Positions 6,078 to 6,635 of a stretch of 6,635 nucleotides of DNA are shown here, piece by piece. The stretch spans positions 1-6,635 of the forward strand of contig JAKOSQ010000048.1 of assembly GCA_029777215.1 (NCBI GenBank), in the 5' to 3' direction. Below the pieces are notes generated by a model that was not told the origin of the DNA, did no database searches, and saw only the letters and a program-made list of their open reading frames with translations. A program made the position numbers and the translations under genes. This stretch comes from Bacillota bacterium. Lineage in GTDB: Bacteria; Bacillota; Clostridia; Oscillospirales; Oscillospiraceae. How positions within the stretch are numbered: the stretch's first letter is position 1; each line of letters opens with the position of its first letter.

Positions 6078-6635
6078 TCACTGCACGATGGTGCCGATCT
6101 TCTCGCCCTCGACCACGCGGACAATGTTCTGCGGGTCAGCGAGCGCGAAGAGGATGACCGGGATCTTGTTGTCCATAGAAAGCGAGGTCGCAGTGGAGTC
6201 CATGACGGCGAGGTGCTGCGCGAGCACTTCGTCATAGGAGATCTCGTCGTATTTTTTTGCGGTGGGGTCCTTGCGCGGGTCGGCGGAATAGACACCGTCG
6301 ATGTTCTTCGCGAGCAGGATCGCGTCCGCCTCGATCTCGGCGGCACGGAGCACGGCGGCGGTGTCCGTTGAGAAAAACGGGTTGCCGGTGCCGCAGCCGA
6401 AGATGACGACCCGGCCGCGCTCGAGGTGGTGGATGGCCCGGCCGCGAATGTAGGGCTCGGCGATGGCGCGCATTTCGATGGCGGTCTGCACGCGGACCGG
6501 AACGCCGATCTGCTCGAAGGCGTCCGCCAGCGCGAGGGAGTTCATCGTGGTCGCGAGCATGCCCATGTGGTCGGCGCGGGTGCGCTCCATGCGGTCCCCG
6601 CCGTCCTTGACGCCGCGCCAGAAGTTGCCGCCGCC
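6078..6635 (-). CDS. pyrH: UMP kinase (uridylate kinase), 5' end outside window
   Basis: PyrH phosphorylates UMP to UDP with ATP in pyrimidine nucleotide synthesis; bacterial enzymes are hexamers of the amino-acid-kinase fold, often regulated by GTP and UTP. The last 185 residues are visible; the family is usually about 235-245 residues, so roughly the first 50-60, with the P-loop-like lysine-glycine segment, lie beyond the right edge. The frame enters open at 6635 with GGGNFWRG, part of the conserved N-terminal region, so the in-frame ATG at 6590 is internal and not the start. Visible motifs, numbered from the edge, include [12 protein letters not shown] (about 21-32), the UMP-binding [13 protein letters not shown] (82-94), [11 protein letters not shown] (110-120) and a C terminus ending KIGTIVQ. 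GCGTGNP replaces the more frequent GGTGNP. The stop is 69 bases before frr, the usual neighbour. Confidence 0.97.
   Translation of the reverse strand, partial: GGGNFWRGVKDGGDRMERTRADHMGMLATTMNSLALADAFEQIGVPVRVQTAIEMRAIAEPYIRGRAIHHLERGRVVIFGCGTGNPFFSTDTAAVLRAAEIEADAILLAKNIDGVYSADPRKDPTAKKYDEISYDEVLAQHLAVMDSTATSLSMDNKIPVILFALADPQNIVRVVEGEKIGTIVQ

Noticed and set aside
6588..6590. ATG at 6590 as the start of pyrH
   Set aside because: The frame continues open to the right edge and encodes GGGNFWRG and following residues, which are conserved internal UMP kinase sequence, so the real start lies outside the window.

Overview
The window is a stretch of chromosomal core genome with every gene on the minus strand. 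In transcription order, from high to low coordinates, the genes are pyrH (5' end outside the window), frr, uppS, cdsA, dxr, rseP, ispG and polC (3' end outside the window). This order is a well-known Firmicutes cluster. In Bacillus subtilis the comparable run is pyrH-frr-uppS-cdsA-dxr-rasP-proS-polC. Here ispG sits where Bacillus has proS, an arrangement I associate with Clostridia. The presence of PolC (the low-GC Gram-positive replicative polymerase) together with visibly GC-rich DNA and Ala/Arg-rich proteins suggests a high-GC clostridial lineage, perhaps Oscillospirales/Ruminococcaceae-like. That placement is inference; no rRNA or other taxonomic marker is present.

Layout: pyrH ends at 6078. 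A 69-base gap with no promoter-like sequence follows, then frr (6008-5451). The frr stop overlaps the uppS start (TGATG), and uppS runs 5451-4711. After 47 bases comes cdsA (4663-3836), after 15 bases dxr (3820-2675), and after 33 bases rseP (2641-1586). The 97-base rseP-ispG gap is the largest and holds a strong hairpin. ispG runs 1488-421 and its stop overlaps the polC start (ATGA). polC then runs off the left edge. I see no convincing promoter, no minus-strand terminator, no tRNA/rRNA, no mobile element and no CRISPR array. No gap exceeds 97 bases, so a single polycistronic transcript is the simplest reading.

How the genes fit together: PyrH makes UDP for nucleotide pools and Frr recycles ribosomes. 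Dxr and IspG are two steps of the MEP isoprenoid pathway, whose C5 products feed UppS, the maker of undecaprenyl diphosphate, the lipid carrier for cell-wall glycans. CdsA makes CDP-diacylglycerol for phospholipids. RseP is a membrane site-2 protease. PolC is the replicative DNA polymerase. The cluster therefore co-locates envelope-precursor synthesis with translation, nucleotide supply and replication.

I found no undescribed biological system. All eight genes are intact in the visible part, of normal length where complete, and retain their family motifs. The most unusual non-coding signal is the hairpin between rseP and ispG. It carries a T-tract only on the strand opposite to the genes, as an antisense-facing intrinsic terminator would.
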